Of a DNA stretch of 64,000 nucleotides, positions 25,211 to 35,048 are shown piece after piece. The number at the start of each line of letters is the position of its first letter. The first letter of the stretch is position 1. The DNA comes from Schaalia turicensis ACS-279-V-Col4 (lineage in GTDB: Bacteria; Actinomycetota; Actinomycetes; Actinomycetales; Actinomycetaceae), in assembly GCF_000296505.1 (NCBI RefSeq), contig NZ_JH815209.1, positions 466,047 through 530,046 of the forward strand, read 5' to 3'. Below the pieces are notes generated by a model that made no database searches, was not told the origin of the DNA, and saw nothing but the letters and a program-made list of their open reading frames with translations. A program made the translations under genes and the position numbers.

Positions 25211-26212
25211 TTACTTCATGTACTTTGTCGCGTCGATACGGCGAGGTCCGGCCTGCCAGCCGGAAAAACTTGACTCCAAAATATCGTGAAGCGTATGGCG
25301 TGCTACCCAACCGAGTTCTTCACTGATCCGTGTTGTGTCCCCAACAAGGACGGGGGGATCACCCGCACGCCGCGATTCCTCAACGACTTCGAAATCCCAA
25401 CCGGCAACGCGTCGCAGTCCGTCAATGATTTCGCGGACAGAAGTGCCCCTCCCGGTTCCAACGTTGAAGACGTTATGTTGAAGTGGACGAGAATCAGCAA
25501 GAGCATCGAGGGCAACAATATGAGCTTCTGCAAGATCTTGGACGTGGACATAGTCGCGAACGCATGTACCGTCCGGAGTGTCATAATCCGATCCGAAAAT
25601 TGTGGCGGGTTCATCGCGTTCAACACGATCGAGAACCATCGGAACCACGTTCAAGATTGCCAGATCTGCTAGATCATCCCAGCCAGCACCGGCAACATTG
25701 AAGTAGCGCAGGCCGACCCATTTGAGGCCCCAAGCCTCTTCGCAGTCACGCATCATCCACTCGCCTATAAGCTTCGTTTCACCATAGGGATTAATCGGAT
25801 GACATTCGGTATCTTCGCTGATGATATGAACGTCCGGCATTCCGTAAACAGAGGCTGATGATGAGAAGATGATCTGATCAATAGCGGCGTCGTTCATGGC
25901 ACGAAGGAGATTCGCGAGGCCACCAATGTTCTGCTGGTAGTACCACATGGGGCGTCGAACCGACTCCCCTACCTGCTTTCGTGCTGCACAATGAACAACG
26001 GCAGTGACGTCTTCATCCAGCATGACGTTCGCAAGATCTGTACTTGCGTTATCGGTAGCGATATCAAGAGTGATGAGTTTTGCGCCTTCTACCCTTGATG
26101 CTGTGCCCGTTGAAAGATCATCGACAACGATGACCTTTTCTCCTCGTTCCAATAGCAGTCGGACTACGTGGGATCCGATATATCCAGCGCCACCAGTGAC
26201 AAGAATGCTCAT
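25211..26212 (-). CDS. galE: UDP-glucose 4-epimerase
   Basis: 333 residues, extended SDR: NAD motif VTGGAGYIGSH, substrate loop SSSASVYG, catalytic Y-x-x-x-K as YGETK, and C-terminal GRGTSVREI. Interconverts UDP-glucose and UDP-galactose, for the Leloir pathway and for glycan building blocks. A TAGGAT hexamer 6 nt upstream of the ATG (26219-26224) indicates a leaderless transcript. Convergent with the LCP operon and separated by a terminator. Confidence 0.92.
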   Translation of the reverse strand: MSILVTGGAGYIGSHVVRLLLERGEKVIVVDDLSTGTASRVEGAKLITLDIATDNASTDLANVMLDEDVTAVVHCAARKQVGESVRRPMWYYQQNIGGLANLLRAMNDAAIDQIIFSSSASVYGMPDVHIISEDTECHPINPYGETKLIGEWMMRDCEEAWGLKWVGLRYFNVAGAGWDDLADLAILNVVPMVLDRVERDEPATIFGSDYDTPDGTCVRDYVHVQDLAEAHIVALDALADSRPLQHNVFNVGTGRGTSVREIIDGLRRVAGWDFEVVEESRRAGDPPVLVGDTTRISEELGWVARHTLHDILESSFSGWQAGPRRIDATKYMK

Positions 26213-26379
26213 GCTCTCATCCTAGTCGCCGTATAGCCGCCTCAAAGGACTTCGTCGGTTTCTTCCGCCTTTGTCCACCTATTGGCGAGGCCCAGCTAGG
26301 TCGTACTTCCGTCACACACAGTGCGAGCCACGATGCCCGCGGGAATCTTGCGGAGCCACGTTTGTCTTGGCGTTAATGC

Positions 26380-26946
26380 TTAGCTCAACGAAGCTTTCAC
26401 TGCGTCAGCTAGGGCGCTCCCCTTTGCCGTTGCAACGTCACGCAGAGCAACTTGGAATTGACGCATTTGGGCGCGCAGTTTCTCGGCCTGGGCTCCTTCA
26501 CCTGCTCCAAGGATTCGTGCTGCCAGAAGGCCAGCATTGCGCGCACCAGCAATCGAAACCGTAGCAACGGGAACGCCTGCCGGCATCTGGACGATCGAGT
26601 GCAGGGAATCGACACCATCAAGGTGTTTGAGAGGAACGGGAACACCGATGACTGGAAGTTCCGTAAGGGCTGCGAGCATACCCGGCAGGTGCGCCGCACC
26701 GCCTGCGCCAGCGATGATGACGCGCAAACCTCGAGCAGAAGCGCTTCGACCGTACGCAACCATGTCTTCGGGCATACGGTGTGCAGAGACCACACCGACC
26801 TCGCAGGCGATACCGAATTCTGCGAGCGCAGCAACAGCAGGTTCCATGGTGGGCCAGTCGGAATCGGATCCCATGACGATACCGACTGCAGGGTTGTCTC
26901 CGGTCTTTGTCAGAGTGATATCGAGCTGGTGTGTTTCGGTGGTCAT
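26380..26946 (-). CDS. purE: N5-carboxyaminoimidazole ribonucleotide mutase
   Basis: 188 residues. [13 protein letters not shown] and the SAHRMPEDM motif with the catalytic His are diagnostic of class I PurE, which converts N5-CAIR to CAIR in purine synthesis, using the product of PurK encoded just upstream. Start ATG 26946 has AAGGAG at good spacing, giving about 20 extra N-terminal residues compared with the shortest members. Separated from purK by 118 bp, so likely the same transcript but possibly with its own promoter. Confidence 0.92.
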   Translation of the reverse strand: MTTETHQLDITLTKTGDNPAVGIVMGSDSDWPTMEPAVAALAEFGIACEVGVVSAHRMPEDMVAYGRSASARGLRVIIAGAGGAAHLPGMLAALTELPVIGVPVPLKHLDGVDSLHSIVQMPAGVPVATVSIAGARNAGLLAARILGAGEGAQAEKLRAQMRQFQVALRDVATAKGSALADAVKASLS

Positions 26947-27064
26947 CGATGGCTCCTTCACTAAAACGGTCAATGGGTCATGTATGCGGGCATGATTACG
27001 GATCAGGGGTGCGATTGCCACCCGGCCTCGTCGGTGACGAAGAACGAGAGGCGAAACGTGAGCG

Positions 27065-28213
27065 TTAGCCACGCAGAGTGGCGACAACGGCTTCAGCTTC
27101 GGCGCGCGCAACGGCTGGGTCCTTGTCGACGACGGTGACGTGGCCGAGTTTGCGCCCGGGGCGAACCTCTTTGCCGTAGAGATGTACTTTGGCGCGCGGG
27201 TGGTCTGCGAGTGCGGAGGCAAGGTGGCGTGCTGGGTCGGCGAATTCGGAGCCAAGCAGGTTCACCATGACCGCGTGTGTTCCAGGATTGACGAGGTTTG
27301 TTGAACCGAGGGGCAGGTCAAGGACAGCGCGAAGATGCTGTTCGAATTGGCTGGTGAACGCCCCATCGATCGTCCAATGGCCGGTGTTGTGTGGGCGCAT
27401 CGCAAGCTCGTTCACAAGGACGTGCTGCTCGCTTCCTTGTCCGACGACGAACATTTCGACGGCCAGGACACCCGTGACGCCAAGTTCACGCGCGACCGTT
27501 TCACCAATCGATGTGGCCTGGGCACGTGTCTCCTCAGTCAGGCCTTGAGCAGGCGCGGTAACCACGGAGCAGACTCCATCCACCTGTTCGGTGGATGCGA
27601 CCGGCCAGGATGCGATCTGACCGGAGGGAGTACGTGCGCTCAGGGAAGCGACTTCTGAGGTGAAGGGGACGCAGTCTTCGGCAAGAAGAGTTCCTTTGGC
27701 AAGCCAATCGACGGCGTCTTCAGCTTGGTGAATCACTCGTACACCGTGGCCGTCATATCCGCCGACCGGAGTCTTCACGACGATCGGCCACGTGCCAGCA
27801 TCACCGAAAGAGGCGAGTTCTTCAAGCGTGGACACTTTCGCCCAACGAGGACATGGAATGCCCAGCTCGGTTAACTTTTCGCGCATTGCAAGTTTGTCTT
27901 GGGCATACAGCAACGCGGCTCGCGGGGGCTCTGCTGGAAGGTGGCCCTTGGCGACATCAAAGACCGAAGCCGGAATATGTTCGTGTTCGAACGTGACCAC
28001 ATCCGCACCGTCAATCAGCTGTGCAACGGCGTCGGTATCGCCTGGCATTCCGACGATCGACGTGGCAAGTGCCTGTCCTGTTGACCCATCCGAGGATTCA
28101 ACAAGCGCACGAAGTTCAAAGCCGAGGGCGATCGAACTTTCCGCCATCATTCGGGCAAGCTGCCCACCGCCAATTACTGCAACAACCGGACGAGTATCCT
28201 TGGCCTGATCCAT
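27065..28213 (-). CDS. purK: N5-carboxyaminoimidazole ribonucleotide synthase
   Basis: 382 residues, ATP-grasp enzyme: N-terminal GGGQLARMM, central [11 protein letters not shown], and [12 protein letters not shown] near the metal site. It carboxylates AIR with bicarbonate and ATP. A TAGATT hexamer 7 nt before the ATG (28221-28226) suggests a leaderless start. The 167-bp stretch after purE and before galE shows nothing recognisable. Confidence 0.93.
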   Translation of the reverse strand: MDQAKDTRPVVAVIGGGQLARMMAESSIALGFELRALVESSDGSTGQALATSIVGMPGDTDAVAQLIDGADVVTFEHEHIPASVFDVAKGHLPAEPPRAALLYAQDKLAMREKLTELGIPCPRWAKVSTLEELASFGDAGTWPIVVKTPVGGYDGHGVRVIHQAEDAVDWLAKGTLLAEDCVPFTSEVASLSARTPSGQIASWPVASTEQVDGVCSVVTAPAQGLTEETRAQATSIGETVARELGVTGVLAVEMFVVGQGSEQHVLVNELAMRPHNTGHWTIDGAFTSQFEQHLRAVLDLPLGSTNLVNPGTHAVMVNLLGSEFADPARHLASALADHPRAKVHLYGKEVRPGRKLGHVTVVDKDPAVARAEAEAVVATLRG

Positions 28214-28318
28214 GGCTCTTAATCTAGTCGCAAGGGGCTTATGGGCGCACCTACGTTCACGGCGACGTCAGAGCCTCATTGTTCTTCCATTGGGATGCGC
28301 GCGAAAGCAACGCCAATT

Positions 28319-29644
28319 TCAGAAGCGACGAGAACGACGCCCCACCGAGACAACCGATCCCTGTGGCATGACGTGATCCGGGTCCATCGAAGCAGGAATC
28401 GCAGAAAGCGAAACGGTGAAAACCGGAGGATGGTTCTGTGTCAGTTCCAGACGCCCACCCATCGCTTGAGTCAGGTCTTTCGCCAGCGCTAAGCCGATCC
28501 CCGTCGAACCGTGGCCGGAAACTCCCTTGGCAAAAATATCGGGAGCAAGATCATCGGCGACACCCGATCCTTCGTCTGAGACTTCGATAATGACTCCGCG
28601 CTTGTTCGCCGACTTCCGTGCGACGACCAGGGTTGTGCCTTCACCGTAGTTCAGCGAATTTTCAATCAATGTGGCAAGGACCTGGGAAAGCTTGCTGGCG
28701 TCGGCAAGCAACGGCAGTTCAGCTTCGTCGGTGAATACGAGGCTGCGCCCGGCTTTTTCGAACGCGGATTCCCATTCTTCGCGCTGTGTGTTGAACGCTT
28801 CAAGAATGTGGATTGCTTCAGTTTGCGCAGATGCTCGAGCGTTCGCATCAAGGAGTTCAGCCACAACGCCCGTGAGGCGTTCGACCTGTTCGAGACAGTT
28901 GCGAGCTTCTTCTTGTACCTCGGGTTCAGTGGAGATCATTTCAATCTCTTCGAGGCGCATGGAAAGTGCAGTCAGTGGAGTGCGAAGCTGGTGTGACGCA
29001 TCGGCTGCGAACTGACGTTCGGCAGCTAGCCTGCCCGCCATGCGTTCACTGGTACGCGACAGTTCTTCTTGGACCAAGTCGATTTCTTCGATGCCCGAAG
29101 GTTTGACCTGAGCACGAACCTGGCCCGCACCGACCTGCTCAGCGTGGGCTGCCAGGTAGATGAGGGGCGCGGATAGCTGGCGTGAAAAGCGGAGGGCAAG
29201 GGCTAAACCAACCAGCAGGCACACTGCGATTCCAGCAATAAAGATTCCGAACACGAATGCGATACGTTTCAGCGTTTGTTCTGCGGATACTTCCATGCGG
29301 ATCGACGTTCCCGCCGTGGATGACGCATGCACGACGAACGACATTCCCCGGGGTTTTTCCCCGGCAAGCATCAGTCCGTGTTGGCGCGTGTTCACACTGA
29401 TATAGGCATTCCCCTGCATGTCGGTCACTGGTTTCGCCAAAGAAGTGACCGTGTCTTGATCGACATCTGCACCAGTCGCTATACGACGATCGATTGTGTT
29501 CACAATCGTCTGTGCCCGGGATTGGACGCGATCCCAATCAGAGTTCCACACAATGGTGGACGTTGCGACCGCACCGGGAATACCCATCAGGAAACACACC
29601 ACTGCAACAGCAGTGACAATCATGCGAACGGCTTTTTTACGCAT
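28319..29644 (-). CDS. Sensor histidine kinase
   Basis: 441 residues. Membrane helices at about 7-28 and 126-150 flank an extracytoplasmic sensor of about 95 residues; HAMP at about 150-205; phospho-acceptor His218 in DASHQLRTPLTAL; ATP site with ENSLNYGE (N box), DEGSGV and STGIGLALAK (G boxes). It pairs with the OmpR-type regulator upstream. The signal is unknown. The C-terminus carries a short basic tail (GRRSRRF). The 114-bp gap between the regulator and the kinase contains a GC-rich hairpin. Confidence 0.88.
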   Translation of the reverse strand: MRKKAVRMIVTAVAVVCFLMGIPGAVATSTIVWNSDWDRVQSRAQTIVNTIDRRIATGADVDQDTVTSLAKPVTDMQGNAYISVNTRQHGLMLAGEKPRGMSFVVHASSTAGTSIRMEVSAEQTLKRIAFVFGIFIAGIAVCLLVGLALALRFSRQLSAPLIYLAAHAEQVGAGQVRAQVKPSGIEEIDLVQEELSRTSERMAGRLAAERQFAADASHQLRTPLTALSMRLEEIEMISTEPEVQEEARNCLEQVERLTGVVAELLDANARASAQTEAIHILEAFNTQREEWESAFEKAGRSLVFTDEAELPLLADASKLSQVLATLIENSLNYGEGTTLVVARKSANKRGVIIEVSDEGSGVADDLAPDIFAKGVSGHGSTGIGLALAKDLTQAMGGRLELTQNHPPVFTVSLSAIPASMDPDHVMPQGSVVSVGRRSRRF

Positions 29645-29712
29645 GGTTCCCTTTCATTCCCTACGATTCCCGGCGAAGCGATGCTGCCAGATCGTTCCCC
29701 TGAAATAGGTTA

Positions 29713-29737
29713 CCCGCGGCGAAGGATTCGCCGCGGG
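29713..29737 (-). terminator. GC-rich hairpin between response regulator and kinase
   Basis: Perfect 11-bp stem (29713-29723 / 29727-29737) with a GGA loop and no T-run. Probably a partial terminator or mRNA-processing barrier that keeps kinase levels below regulator levels. Confidence 0.55.
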
Positions 29738-29758
29738 CCCCATAAGGTTTTCAGTGTG

Positions 29759-30445
29759 TCAGCGAACTTCGAAGCGGAAGCCCATACCCCTGACGGTGGT
29801 GATGTAGTGCGGTTTGGTCGCATCATCGCCAAGCTTTCGACGAAGCCATGAGACATGCATGTCCAGAGTCTTCGTGGATCCTGTCGGGTCCGATCCCCAG
29901 ACCTCACGCATCAGCGTGTCACGTTCGACAACGCTTCCCGCGTCGCGAAGCAGTACGCGCAACAGGTCGAATTCCTTCGCCGTCAGCTGTAATTCTGTTG
30001 AACCAACGAAAGCACGGTGAGCGTTCACATCAACGCGAACATCCTGAGCGCCCAGGTCACCTTCGACGCTTTCGGTTCCTGTGCGACGCAGAAGAGCACG
30101 GACGCGCGCAAGAAGTTCTGCAAGGCGGAAAGGCTTGGTCACGTAATCATCGGCGCCGGTATCCAGGCCAACAACCATATCGACTTCATCAGTGCGCGCC
30201 GTCAGGATCAGAATCGGAACGCTCTTTCCCGACGCACGAATTTCACGCGCGACATCCAGACCATCCATGTCTGGAAGGCCAAGGTCAAGCAGAACGAGGT
30301 CAGCGCCATCCACTTCAGCGAGTGCGCCACGACCGGTGCCGTGCGCACGCACTTCGTAGTTCTCGCGGCCAAGGGCGCGAGCGAGAGGTTCGCTGATCGC
30401 GGGATCATCTTCAACGAGCAGAACAGTAGTCACGTACCCCATCAT
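29759..30445 (-). CDS. OmpR/PhoB-family response regulator
   Basis: 228 residues. Receiver domain with the acidic pair EDD at 12-14, phospho-acceptor Asp54 (LLDLGLPDMDG), Thr/Lys switch residues (LTART, TKPF), then a C-terminal winged helix from about 130 with ELQLTAKEFDLLRVLL and MHVSWLRRKLG. Activates or represses genes after phosphorylation by the kinase downstream. Start is uncertain among ATG 30445, ATG 30442 and the GTG just before TTVLLVEDD. Target genes are not visible in the window. Confidence 0.88.
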   Translation of the reverse strand: MMGYVTTVLLVEDDPAISEPLARALGRENYEVRAHGTGRGALAEVDGADLVLLDLGLPDMDGLDVAREIRASGKSVPILILTARTDEVDMVVGLDTGADDYVTKPFRLAELLARVRALLRRTGTESVEGDLGAQDVRVDVNAHRAFVGSTELQLTAKEFDLLRVLLRDAGSVVERDTLMREVWGSDPTGSTKTLDMHVSWLRRKLGDDATKPHYITTVRGMGFRFEVR

Positions 30446-30554
30446 ATACTTTCAAGATAATTTCTTTCAGATTTCTTGACCTTTTGGACACGGACTTGAT
30501 GAGAAGCTCATGCACGTCAAAGTGCCCGGCCTCGTACCTAAAAGCGGGCACCCC

Positions 30555-31610
30555 CTAGTCTTGGAGCGTCAGCAAGTAGGGGGAAACCGGACCAAATCCG
30601 TGGAGGTCCGCGGAGGGGAATTCCTCCAAGCGATACCCATCCCCCGCCTTCGAAGCAACGGCAGTAGCGGTCGCTGGGTCCGTCAAAATCTGACCGACCG
30701 GCGCAATATCAACCAAACGAGAAGCCAAGTTCACCGTCGGGCCGAACACGTCGCCCGAACGTGAGAAGACATCGCCACGGACGAAAGATGCACGAACGGG
30801 AAGAATCGTATCATCCGCATTCAAGCGCTCAATCAGCGAAAAAATCACGTTCAAACCGGTCTCAAGATCATCGGCAATGTACAAAACAGCATCGCCCAGC
30901 GTCTTCACCACGCGACCGCCAGCCTGCGTGATCGCCTGACGCGATTCGGATTCAAAGTGCTCGATCAGTTCGACGACCTCCCCACCCAGGATTGTCGACG
31001 ACGACGTGTAGGACACCATGTCAACAAAGCCCAACGAACGATTGAGTGGAAACCGAGCCTTGGAGTTCTCGTGACCGCGCTGGGACACTTCCTTATCCAA
31101 GCGCGACAGCAATGCCTCCATCTGGCGCTGCCACGAGTGAATGAACATCCTCTCGAATGCCTCGACACGGTCCTTCATATGGTCGAGAACGTAGAGGCGA
31201 GCCGTCGTGTCATCCAAGCCTAGGCGTCGCACCGCGTCTTCAACAAGCGCTTCACACTGCCACAGCGCTAGACGATCGGCCAAGTGAGAATTCGCCCTCA
31301 GAAGCGAATGGCTGGTTGCCGTGTCAATCGCCTGTGAATCAATCATGTCGTTCCACGAGACGAACACGTCCAGATCACGTTCGGTGAACGTCTTTTCGTC
31401 AGGCTCAGGGGGGCGAAATCCCAGTGAATTCCAAAAGTCATTGATTTGTTCAACGGTAGTACCAGCGTGCTGGGCGAGCTCGTCGGCACTCATCGTCAGA
31501 GGACCGCCCAAAAGGCGGGGAACGTAGCGTTTAACGGTCTGGTGATCATCCGAAGTCGGGGGCTGAGACTGGTGAGCTTGAGATTCACCATTGGGCACAG
31601 CGCTGTCCAT
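30555..31610 (-). CDS. Class III adenylate cyclase with N-terminal regulatory domain (Rv1264-type)
   Basis: 351 residues. Residues about 1-185 resemble the autoinhibitory, pH-responsive domain of mycobacterial Rv1264; 190-350 is the cyclase homology domain. Metal-binding Asp197 (GFVDMVSY) and Asp240 (KTLGDAV), purine-specifying Lys236 and Asp287, and transition-state Asn294/Arg298 (DVFGPTVNLASRL) are all present, so it should be active and specific for ATP. It works as a soluble homodimer and makes cAMP. Start ATG 31610 follows AAGGGGAGAG. Monocistronic; divergent from maf. Confidence 0.88.
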   Translation of the reverse strand: MDSAVPNGESQAHQSQPPTSDDHQTVKRYVPRLLGGPLTMSADELAQHAGTTVEQINDFWNSLGFRPPEPDEKTFTERDLDVFVSWNDMIDSQAIDTATSHSLLRANSHLADRLALWQCEALVEDAVRRLGLDDTTARLYVLDHMKDRVEAFERMFIHSWQRQMEALLSRLDKEVSQRGHENSKARFPLNRSLGFVDMVSYTSSSTILGGEVVELIEHFESESRQAITQAGGRVVKTLGDAVLYIADDLETGLNVIFSLIERLNADDTILPVRASFVRGDVFSRSGDVFGPTVNLASRLVDIAPVGQILTDPATATAVASKAGDGYRLEEFPSADLHGFGPVSPYLLTLQD

Positions 31611-31738
31611 CTCTCCCCTTCACATACAGATCTACACAGATACTTTAGTAGCGTACATCACGTTTGACAGATTCGTGCAGTTACTGCACACAATCATCAA
31701 GATGTATCAATTGCCGATTGAAAAGGCAAAATAGACCT

Positions 31739-32434
31739 ATGCGTTTTCTTCTTGCCTCAAAGTCACCGGCTCGCCGAGCAACTCTGATTTCCGCTGGCAT
31801 CACACCTATTGTTCGTATATCCGACGTTGATGAAGACCTCGTGCTCGCCGACTTCTGCGCGCGTAGCGCCGGCGTTCCTTCGCCCGGCGATCAGGTGACA
31901 ACCCTGGCAGACGCGAAGTGCGGTGCGGTCATTTCCGGCTTAGTCGATGGCACGATTGTGATCGACGAGGCCCACTGCGAACGCCTCCTCGTCGTTGCGT
32001 GCGATTCGATGCTGTTGCAGGACGGGCAGATGCTGGGCAAGCCCCACACTGCAGAAATTGCACGCGAGCGCATCCGAGCTTTCAGAGGCTCCGAAGCAAT
32101 CCTGTGGACCGGCCATAGCGCAGCGCTCGTCGAGCGAGACCCCTCTACCCCGCTAGATTCCTACGCTCTGATTGCGCGCACCCACGCCTCGACTTCAACC
32201 ATCGTCCGATTCGGCTCAATGAGCGACGCCGAGATTGATGCCTACGTAGACTCCGGCGAACCGCTCCACGTTGCGGGGTCTTTCACGATCGACGGCCTTG
32301 GCGGCCCCTTCATTGCTGGGGTCGACGGCGATCACCACAACGTTGTCGGGATTTCACTCCCACTGGTTCACACGATGGCTGAAGAAGTTGGTGTTTTCTG
32401 GCCGGACCTCTGGGATCATCGCCAGCCTCGCTGA
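31739..32434 (+). CDS. maf: Maf-family nucleoside triphosphate pyrophosphatase
   Basis: 231 residues. The N-terminal signature LASKSPARR and central VACDSMLL with the catalytic Asp, then GKPHTAEIARERI, identify Maf, which hydrolyses non-canonical or methylated dNTP/NTPs and is linked to septum formation. Start ATG 31739 immediately precedes the motif; a CAAAAT hexamer lies 6 nt upstream, possibly leaderless. The stretch is slightly long compared with the 190-200 residue family norm because of inserts at about 30-60 and around 110. Confidence 0.9.
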   Translation: MRFLLASKSPARRATLISAGITPIVRISDVDEDLVLADFCARSAGVPSPGDQVTTLADAKCGAVISGLVDGTIVIDEAHCERLLVVACDSMLLQDGQMLGKPHTAEIARERIRAFRGSEAILWTGHSAALVERDPSTPLDSYALIARTHASTSTIVRFGSMSDAEIDAYVDSGEPLHVAGSFTIDGLGGPFIAGVDGDHHNVVGISLPLVHTMAEEVGVFWPDLWDHRQPR

Positions 32435-32532
32435 GCTTTCCCAGCATTTGGGAACACTCATCACACCGTGCAAACATGCCGAAAGGCGGAATGGGCACCC
32501 CACAGCGGGCACTCTCGCTTTACAGTAAGCCC

Positions 32533-33516
32533 ATGGATACAAATCAGGCATGGGGCATTGGCCTCGCAACAGTGACGAAGAACGGCGAGACTCTCGATGT
32601 CTGGTACCCGCGCCCACACCTGGGTCAGATGGAACCCGGCGATGACGCAGATCTGCTCGACACCCTGACTCACATGCAGCGCCAAGATGATGCGCGCGGT
32701 GTTCGCACCACGGTTGTCACCTGCACGTCAGATCTGGACGATCAACCGCAGTCCACTGCGGATTCCTACCTGCGCCTCCACCTGCTTTCCCACCGAATGA
32801 AAAAGCCGAACACCATCAATCTTGACGGTATTTTTGCTCGCCTCCCCAACGTCATATGGACCTCCGAGGGCCCGTGCGCAGTCGCAGACTTCGAAGAAAC
32901 ACGTCTGCGTATGCGCGCTCACCTTGGCCACCCGATCACCGTGATCGGCGTCGACAAGTTCCCCCCGATGGTGAACTACGTCGTACCGAAGGGCGTGCGT
33001 ATTGCAAACGGTGCAACCGTACGCCTGGGCGCCTACTTGTCTGAAGGAACAACCGTCATGCACGCCGGTTTCGTGAACTTCAACGCCGGCACCCTCGGTC
33101 GATCCATGGTTGAAGGCCGTATCTCTCAGGGCGTTGTCATCGACGACGGTTCCGACGTGGGCGGCGGCGCATCCACAATGGGCACCCTGTCCGGCGGTGG
33201 TCGCCAGCGCGTGAAGCTTGGTAAGCGGTGCTTGCTCGGCGCAAACTCCGGTCTCGGAATTCCTCTTGGCGACGACTGCGTCGTCGAAGCTGGTCTGTAC
33301 TTGACCGCAGGAGCAAAGGTTGCCGTCATGGAATCCGGTGGCGTCGTCCCCGGTTCGAACGGCCTCTTCGCAGAACCTCGGACGGTTGCAGCGCGCGAGC
33401 TTGCAGGCGCATCAAATGTCCTGTTCCGACGCAATTCTCAGTCGGGTCGAATCGAAGCACTGGCCCGCGGTGGCAAGGGCATCGAATTGAACGATGAGCT
33501 ACATGCAACCAACTGA
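32533..33516 (+). CDS. dapD: 2,3,4,5-tetrahydropyridine-2,6-dicarboxylate N-succinyltransferase
   Basis: 327 residues. C-terminal left-handed beta-helix with GATVRLGAYLSEGTTVMHAGFVNF and GGGASTMGTLSGGG, the signatures of actinobacterial DapD. It transfers succinyl from succinyl-CoA in the succinylase branch of lysine/meso-diaminopimelate synthesis, the same route as DapC at 35270. TACAGT at 32521-32526, 6 nt before the ATG, points to a leaderless mRNA. A hairpin follows. Confidence 0.93.
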   Translation: MDTNQAWGIGLATVTKNGETLDVWYPRPHLGQMEPGDDADLLDTLTHMQRQDDARGVRTTVVTCTSDLDDQPQSTADSYLRLHLLSHRMKKPNTINLDGIFARLPNVIWTSEGPCAVADFEETRLRMRAHLGHPITVIGVDKFPPMVNYVVPKGVRIANGATVRLGAYLSEGTTVMHAGFVNFNAGTLGRSMVEGRISQGVVIDDGSDVGGGASTMGTLSGGGRQRVKLGKRCLLGANSGLGIPLGDDCVVEAGLYLTAGAKVAVMESGGVVPGSNGLFAEPRTVAARELAGASNVLFRRNSQSGRIEALARGGKGIELNDELHATN

Positions 33517-33541
33517 TGAAGGCTCGATCCTTTTCATGCTC

Positions 33542-33575
33542 ACGGGGGTGGCAGACCACGGTCTACCACCCCCGT
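33542..33575. terminator. Terminator hairpin between dapD and gltA
   Basis: 16-nt arms (33542-33557 / 33560-33575) rich in GC with one mismatch; the tight centre must open to form a loop. Lies between convergent genes; no strong T-run, so efficiency is uncertain. Confidence 0.65.
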
Positions 33576-33651
33576 TGACGTTCAGTTGATCGGCCTCGCC
33601 CACGCGCGGCAAGGACTTTGGCTATGCGCCGAGCGCAAACCCGACAGCGCG

Positions 33652-34986
33652 TTAGTCAATCACGCGAGCCGAGCGCTGGCGAAGAAGCACATAGTCGCGT
33701 TCAGTCGAGCCAACGTACACCTGACGCGGGCGACCAATCTTCGTCGACGGATCCTCGGTCATTTCAACGTACTGCGCAATCCAACCGGGCAGGCGACCAA
33801 GTGCGAACAGTGGCGTGAACATCTTGGTCGGGAATCCCATCGCCGAGTAGATCAGACCCGTGTAGAAGTCGACGTTCGGGTAGAGCTTGCGCTCCTTGAA
33901 GTAATCGTCATTCAAAGCGATATCTTCAAGCTCCATCGCAATATCCAGGAGCTCGTCGCGCTTGCCGAGGCGAGACAGAACATCGTGTGCGGTTTCCTTC
34001 ACCAGAGCCGCGCGCGGATCGTAATTCTTGTACACGCGGTGCCCGAAGCCCATCAGACGTACACCTTCCACCTTCGACTTCACCTTGTCCACATAGCTCT
34101 GGACCGGCTCACCAGTGTCGCGAATCTGATTGAGCATGCGCAGAACCGCTTCATTCGCGCCACCGTGCAACGGGCCAGCAAGCGCGCCCACGCCGGCCGC
34201 AACAGACGCATACAGGTTCGCTTGCGAGGACCCGACCAAACGAACGGTCGAGGTCGAACAGTTTTGTTCGTGATCAGCGTGAAGAATCAGCAACATATCG
34301 AGTGCTCGAACAATCGCAGGATCAATGTCGTACGCCTGATAGGGCATGCCGAAGGTCATGCGGATGAAGTCTTCGGTGTAGCTACGTTGCGAGTCTGGGT
34401 ACAGCAGTGGCAAGCCCGCGGCACGCTTCGCGATGTAGCTGATCATGGTCGGCACCTTCGCCAGCAGAAGAACCAGCGCGGTATCCAGCTGAGTGCGGTC
34501 GCGCGGATCAAGCGTGTCTTCGTAGTAGGTTGCCAGGCCTGCGACACCCGCTTGGAGAATCGCCATGGGGTGGCCCCTGTGCGGGAACGCCGTGAAGAAA
34601 GCCTTGAAGTCTTCGTGAAGCAAGCGGTGGCGATGGACGGCGCGAATGAAGCTTTCCAGTGTGGAGGCATCAGGGAGTTCGCCGTAGATCAGCAGGTAAG
34701 CAACCTCTAGGAACGACGAGCGCTTTGCCAATTGTTCGATCGGGTAACCGCGGTAGCGCAGAATTCCCGCACCACCATCGATGTAGGTAATCGCAGACTG
34801 GCATGACGCTGTGTTCGTAAAACCGGGGTCGAGGCTGACTACGTCGCCGTCGGCGAGCAAGCGGGAGACGCTCAAGCCATCATTACCGACGGAGGCGCTG
34901 GTGCGCGGGAGAACGATCTTCTTTTCCCCGACGGTAAGCACACCGTCGGGAGTAGTGTCGACCGATTCCACTTTTACCTTGGCCAT
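33652..34986 (-). CDS. gltA: Type II citrate synthase
   Basis: 444 residues. GPLHGGANEAVLRML and GFGHRVYKNYDPRA hold the catalytic His pair, and the Asp of the third catalytic site lies in the LDIAMELEDI region. Condenses acetyl-CoA and oxaloacetate, the entry to the TCA cycle and to 2-oxoglutarate for glutamate. Start ATG 34986 has AAGGAG 7 nt upstream. The 283-bp upstream region contains a perfect 14-bp palindrome (35049-35062), a candidate operator. Monocistronic. Confidence 0.95.
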   Translation of the reverse strand: MAKVKVESVDTTPDGVLTVGEKKIVLPRTSASVGNDGLSVSRLLADGDVVSLDPGFTNTASCQSAITYIDGGAGILRYRGYPIEQLAKRSSFLEVAYLLIYGELPDASTLESFIRAVHRHRLLHEDFKAFFTAFPHRGHPMAILQAGVAGLATYYEDTLDPRDRTQLDTALVLLLAKVPTMISYIAKRAAGLPLLYPDSQRSYTEDFIRMTFGMPYQAYDIDPAIVRALDMLLILHADHEQNCSTSTVRLVGSSQANLYASVAAGVGALAGPLHGGANEAVLRMLNQIRDTGEPVQSYVDKVKSKVEGVRLMGFGHRVYKNYDPRAALVKETAHDVLSRLGKRDELLDIAMELEDIALNDDYFKERKLYPNVDFYTGLIYSAMGFPTKMFTPLFALGRLPGWIAQYVEMTEDPSTKIGRPRQVYVGSTERDYVLLRQRSARVID

Positions 34987-35048
34987 GAGGACTCCTTAAC
35001 ACGTTGGGCAATGCGGAGCCATGCAAGCACACAGGTTGGAAGAATGCG

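Noticed and set aside
26947-27255. N-terminal extension of PurE
   Set aside because: The PurE start at 26946 has AAGGAG. The extension overlaps the end of purK and is low-complexity.
33586-34710. 374-residue open frame on the + strand
   Set aside because: Opposite citrate synthase. Composition (Arg/His/Val/Gln-rich) is that of a complementary-strand shadow.
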